Source: an unidentified bacterial endosymbiont
Lineage (GTDB): Bacteria; Pseudomonadota; Gammaproteobacteria; Enterobacterales; Enterobacteriaceae
Reading direction: 5' to 3'
Length of the DNA stretch: 64,000 nt
Assembly (NCBI RefSeq): GCF_918797525.1
Contig: NZ_OU963893.1
Location: forward strand, 2,790,001-2,854,000
Under the pieces are notes generated by a model. The model was not told the origin of the DNA. It worked only from the letters and a program-made list of their open reading frames with translations, and made no database searches. This document shows positions 61,056-64,000 of this stretch, in pieces. Position 1 is the first letter of the stretch. Every line of letters begins with the position of its first letter. A program made the position numbers and the translations under genes.

Positions 61056-62183
61056 TTATCGTGGGTAGGATTCAAGTAACGTAGCCAGGCGAACGGCCAT
61101 CAATTCACCGCGCCAGCCTGCCATCATTTCCGGCACGCTATTCTGAGGTTTAAGCTTCCAGTGCCAGTTCAGCAACTGGTTAATCTGTCGGCGCGAAGCC
61201 AACAGTTCAGCAGCCAGTGTGCTTTCTGTCGCCACCTCCTGCACCAGCGCTTTAATATCCTTGAACGCCTTGCGATAGCCCGGCATATCCATCAGATTCT
61301 GCAGCGGTTGCGGTAATTCCTCTTCCGGCGTTTGCTGCGCTTGCGCCACCAGCGCCAGCAGGGTTTTACCGTGGAAACGGATCTCGCTGCCGGAAAGCCC
61401 GATGCTGTCCAGCTCGCCCATGCTGCCCGGCATATAGCGCGCCACCGCCCACAGGTGCTCTTCGCGCACCACAAAGTTAACCGCCAAATCGCGCTCACGC
61501 GCTTTACGCAAACGCCAGTCAGCCAGCAATTGCAGGCACGCCAGTTGGCGGGTACGCAGTTGCCAGGCGTTGCTGATGTCACGCCAGGCGTCTTTCGGAT
61601 CGAGCACCTCCTGGCGGCGCTGCTGAGTCATACGACATTCATCAAGGGCCGCCGGCAACCAGCCGGACGCCTGTGCCTCTTTCATCAATTGCCCGGCAAT
61701 TGGCAGCAGATAGAAAACATCTGCCGCCGCGTATTCAAGCTGACGCCCGGTCAGCGGACGTGCAAGCCAGTCGGTGCGGGATTCACTTTTATCGAGTACC
61801 AGGCCGGTATACTCCTCAACCATGGCGGCAAAACCCCAGGAGAGCGGACGATTGCTGAACGCCGCGAGGATCTGCGTATCGATCAGCGGCTGTGGCATGA
61901 CGCCAAAGGTATTCAGAAACACTTCCAGATCTTCACTGCCCGCGTGCAGGTATTTGGTTACGGCAGTATCGAGAAGGAGATCACGCATTGGCGTCCAGTC
62001 GGTGATATCGAGCGGGTCAATCAGGGACACATGTTTACCGTCGAACATCTGAATCAGGCCCAGTTGCGGATAGTATGTCCGCGTGCGGACAAATTCGGTA
62101 TCCAGGGCGATGGCGGAAAAATCGCGTGTAACCTCGCACAGCGAAGCCAGCTCGTCGTTGGTCGTGATCATCTGGTAATTCAA
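61056..62183 (-). CDS. rnd: Ribonuclease D
   Basis: 3'-5' exoribonuclease for tRNA 3' maturation. 375 residues from TTG 62183, matching E. coli RNase D, which also starts with UUG; the upstream open frame to 62210 is not conserved. DEDD motifs: ALDTEFVRTRTYY, LHAGSEDLEVF, and YAAADVFYLLP; HRDC domains follow (WRLRKARERDLAVNFVV). It ends just past the REP-like hairpin. Confidence 0.96.
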   Translation of the reverse strand: MNYQMITTNDELASLCEVTRDFSAIALDTEFVRTRTYYPQLGLIQMFDGKHVSLIDPLDITDWTPMRDLLLDTAVTKYLHAGSEDLEVFLNTFGVMPQPLIDTQILAAFSNRPLSWGFAAMVEEYTGLVLDKSESRTDWLARPLTGRQLEYAAADVFYLLPIAGQLMKEAQASGWLPAALDECRMTQQRRQEVLDPKDAWRDISNAWQLRTRQLACLQLLADWRLRKARERDLAVNFVVREEHLWAVARYMPGSMGELDSIGLSGSEIRFHGKTLLALVAQAQQTPEEELPQPLQNLMDMPGYRKAFKDIKALVQEVATESTLAAELLASRRQINQLLNWHWKLKPQNSVPEMMAGWRGELMAVRLATLLESYPR

Positions 62184-62210
62184 AACGGATTCTCTTTGGT
62201 TTGCGCCCAT

Positions 62211-62234
62211 AAAAAACGCCGGCTTAACCGGCGT
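62211..62234 (-). terminator. Terminator of fadD
   Basis: ACGCCGG and CCGGCGT form a seven-bp stem over a five-base loop, followed on the minus strand by a run of T. It lies between the fadD stop and the rnd start. Confidence 0.9.
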
Positions 62235-62254
62235 CTGGGCGACTAGCGTGAAGC

Positions 62255-63940
62255 TCAGGCCTTATTGTCTACTTTGCCACGGGCTTCGTCACGTAATTCT
62301 CGTCGTAATATCTTCCCGACGTTAGATTTCGGAAGTTCATCGCGAAATTCAACCAGCTTCGGCACTTTGTAACCCGTTAACTGGCGACGACAAAACGTTA
62401 TCAGCTCTTCTTCACTCAGAGAAGCCTCTTTCCTGACCACAAAAATCTTCACTGCTTCGCCGCTGCTGCCAGCAGGGACGCCCACGGCCGCCACTTCAAG
62501 CACCCCGCTGTGCTGCATTACCACATCCTCAATTTCGTTCGGGTAGACGTTAAAACCTGAGACGAGGATCATATCCTTTTTACGATCGACAATGCGCAGG
62601 AAGCCTTCATCATCCATCACGGCAATATCGCCGGTGTACAGCCAGCCGTCTTTGAGGACCTCATCGGTGGCATCCGGGCGCTGCCAGTAGCCCAGCATCA
62701 CCTGTGGGCCTTTTACGCACAGTTCGCCCGGTTCACCCGGCGCGACTTCGTTATCGTCATCATCTACTAGTCTGGCTTGCGTTGACGGTACCGGCAGGCC
62801 GATGCTGCCACTGTGATAGTCGATATCATGAGGGTTCACGCTGACCAGCGGCGCGCACTCCGTCAGGCCGTAGCCTTCCAGCAAATACTGTCCCGTCAGC
62901 TTCACCCAACGCTCAGCCACCGCCTGCTGAACCGGCATGCCGCCGCCCGCAGAAAGATGCAGCGTTGAGAAATCAAGCTGCTGGAACTCTTTGTTGTTGA
63001 GTAAGGCATTAAACAGGGTGTTGACCCCCGTCATGGCCGTAAACGGGTATTTCGCCAGCTCTTTGACCAGCCCCGGGATATCACGCGGGTTGGTAATCAG
63101 CACGTTTTGTCCGCCCAGCTCGATAAACAGCAGGCAATTCATGGTGAGCGCAAAAATGTGATACAGCGGCAGCGCGGTGATCACCACCTCTTTACCGGGA
63201 TGCAGCAACGGTCCGTAGGTGGCGTTAACCTGTTCCAGGTTTGCCAGCATATTGCGGTGGGTGAGCATAGCGCCTTTAGCGACACCCGTCGTGCCGCCGG
63301 TGTACTGCAGGAACGCCAGATCGTCGGTTACCACTTCTGGCTTCACATATTGCATACGGTAACCGGTTTGCAGCGCGCGGCGGAACGAGATGGCATTCGG
63401 CAGATGATATTTAGGTACCAGACGCTTCACGTATTTGACGACGAAGTTTACCAGCGTGCCTTTGGCCGTGGAGAGCTGGTCGCCCATGCGCGTCAGGATT
63501 ACGTGTTTTACCGGTGTCCGGTCGACGACTTTTTCCAGGGTATGAGCAAAGTTAGAGACGATCACAATGGCGGTCGCGCCGCTGTCGTTGAGCTGGTGCT
63601 CAAGCTCACGCGGGGTATACAGGGGGTTGACGTTGACGACAATCATACCGGCTCTGAGGATCCCGAAAAGCGCGACCGGATACTGCAGCAGGTTTGGCAT
63701 CATCAGCGCGACGCGATCTCCTTTCTGCAACCCAAGCCCTTCCTGCAGATAAGCCGCAAACGCCCGGCTACGCTCCTCGAGTTTACGGAAAGTCATGACT
63801 TCGCCCATATTCACGAATGCGGGCTGGTCAGCATAACGCCGAACCGCGTGTTCAAATAATTCAACCAGGGATTGATAACGGTCAGGGTTGATCTCCGCCG
63901 GAACATCTGCGGGATAACGGTTAAGCCAAACCTTCTTCAA
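62255..63940 (-). CDS. fadD: Long-chain fatty acid-CoA ligase FadD
   Basis: Activates imported long-chain fatty acids to acyl-CoA at the inner membrane, driving uptake. 561 residues from TTG 63940 (then [13 protein letters not shown]), the E. coli length; AGAGGT is spaced correctly before it. An ATG-initiated reading from 63976 would add 12 non-conserved residues. AMP-binding [13 protein letters not shown] and the FACS motif [16 protein letters not shown] are intact. Expected repression by FadR, encoded 8 kb away. Its promoter lies outside the window. Confidence 0.97.
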   Translation of the reverse strand: MKKVWLNRYPADVPAEINPDRYQSLVELFEHAVRRYADQPAFVNMGEVMTFRKLEERSRAFAAYLQEGLGLQKGDRVALMMPNLLQYPVALFGILRAGMIVVNVNPLYTPRELEHQLNDSGATAIVIVSNFAHTLEKVVDRTPVKHVILTRMGDQLSTAKGTLVNFVVKYVKRLVPKYHLPNAISFRRALQTGYRMQYVKPEVVTDDLAFLQYTGGTTGVAKGAMLTHRNMLANLEQVNATYGPLLHPGKEVVITALPLYHIFALTMNCLLFIELGGQNVLITNPRDIPGLVKELAKYPFTAMTGVNTLFNALLNNKEFQQLDFSTLHLSAGGGMPVQQAVAERWVKLTGQYLLEGYGLTECAPLVSVNPHDIDYHSGSIGLPVPSTQARLVDDDDNEVAPGEPGELCVKGPQVMLGYWQRPDATDEVLKDGWLYTGDIAVMDDEGFLRIVDRKKDMILVSGFNVYPNEIEDVVMQHSGVLEVAAVGVPAGSSGEAVKIFVVRKEASLSEEELITFCRRQLTGYKVPKLVEFRDELPKSNVGKILRRELRDEARGKVDNKA

Positions 63941-64000
63941 TGCATCACCTCTGAAATGAGTGTTCGTCGTCATCACAACCCCAACAATAAACAGATTGTT

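Overview
The window is chromosomal DNA from an enteric gammaproteobacterium. Most of it follows an E. coli-like gene order (chaA-kdsA-prfA-hemA-lolB-ispE-prs-dauA-pth-ychF, then treA-ycgR-emtA-ldcA-cvrA-dadX-dadA-ycgB-fadR-nhaB-dsbB-minCDE-rnd-fadD). It also carries blocks that E. coli K-12 lacks but that occur in Klebsiella/Enterobacter-type genomes: assimilatory nas genes and a Na+-NQR operon. Enterobacter or a close relative is the best guess; this rests on protein resemblance recalled from memory, not on a search.

Layout: (1) 1-10.8 kb, the assimilatory nitrate/nitrite operon nasFED-(nasC-nasB fusion)-nasA on the minus strand, with the regulator nasR upstream. A sigma-54 promoter, a candidate NtrC site, an ANTAR-type two-hexaloop leader and a rho-independent terminator can be read directly between nasR and nasF. 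(2) 10.8-25.8 kb, core housekeeping genes: ychN, chaC, chaB, chaA, kdsA, sirB1, a vestige of sirB2, prmC, prfA, hemA, lolB, ispE, prs, dauA, ychH, pth, ychF. (3) 25.9-31.9 kb, nqrABCDEF-nqrM, a sodium-pumping NADH:quinone oxidoreductase with its maturation factor. (4) 32.4-35.9 kb, a compact MCE-type lipid ABC system (permease, ATPase, MCE protein, lipoprotein). (5) 36.3-41.3 kb, an accessory zone with a decayed ISAs1/H-repeat element, a possible 22-residue membrane peptide, and a sugar symporter plus outer-membrane glycoporin pair behind a perfect palindromic operator. (6) 41.3-45.6 kb, periplasmic trehalase and a Fur-box-preceded TonB-dependent siderophore receptor. (7) 45.3-64 kb, core genes ymgE through fadD.

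How the parts work together: the nas genes import nitrate and reduce it to ammonium, gated by nitrogen limitation (sigma-54/NtrC) and by nitrate (NasR antitermination). Four systems concern sodium or cation balance (Na+-NQR, ChaA, NhaB, CvrA), suggesting an active sodium cycle. dadX/dadA use alanine, fadR/fadD handle fatty acids, and minCDE place the division site. The most interesting items are the legible nasF leader switch, the nasC-nasB fusion that keeps an internal ribosome-binding site, the sirB2 vestige, the tiny peptide near the IS, and the sugar-uptake pair with neither hydrolase nor regulator nearby. I did not find a clearly novel multi-gene system; no CRISPR array, rRNA or tRNA was seen.
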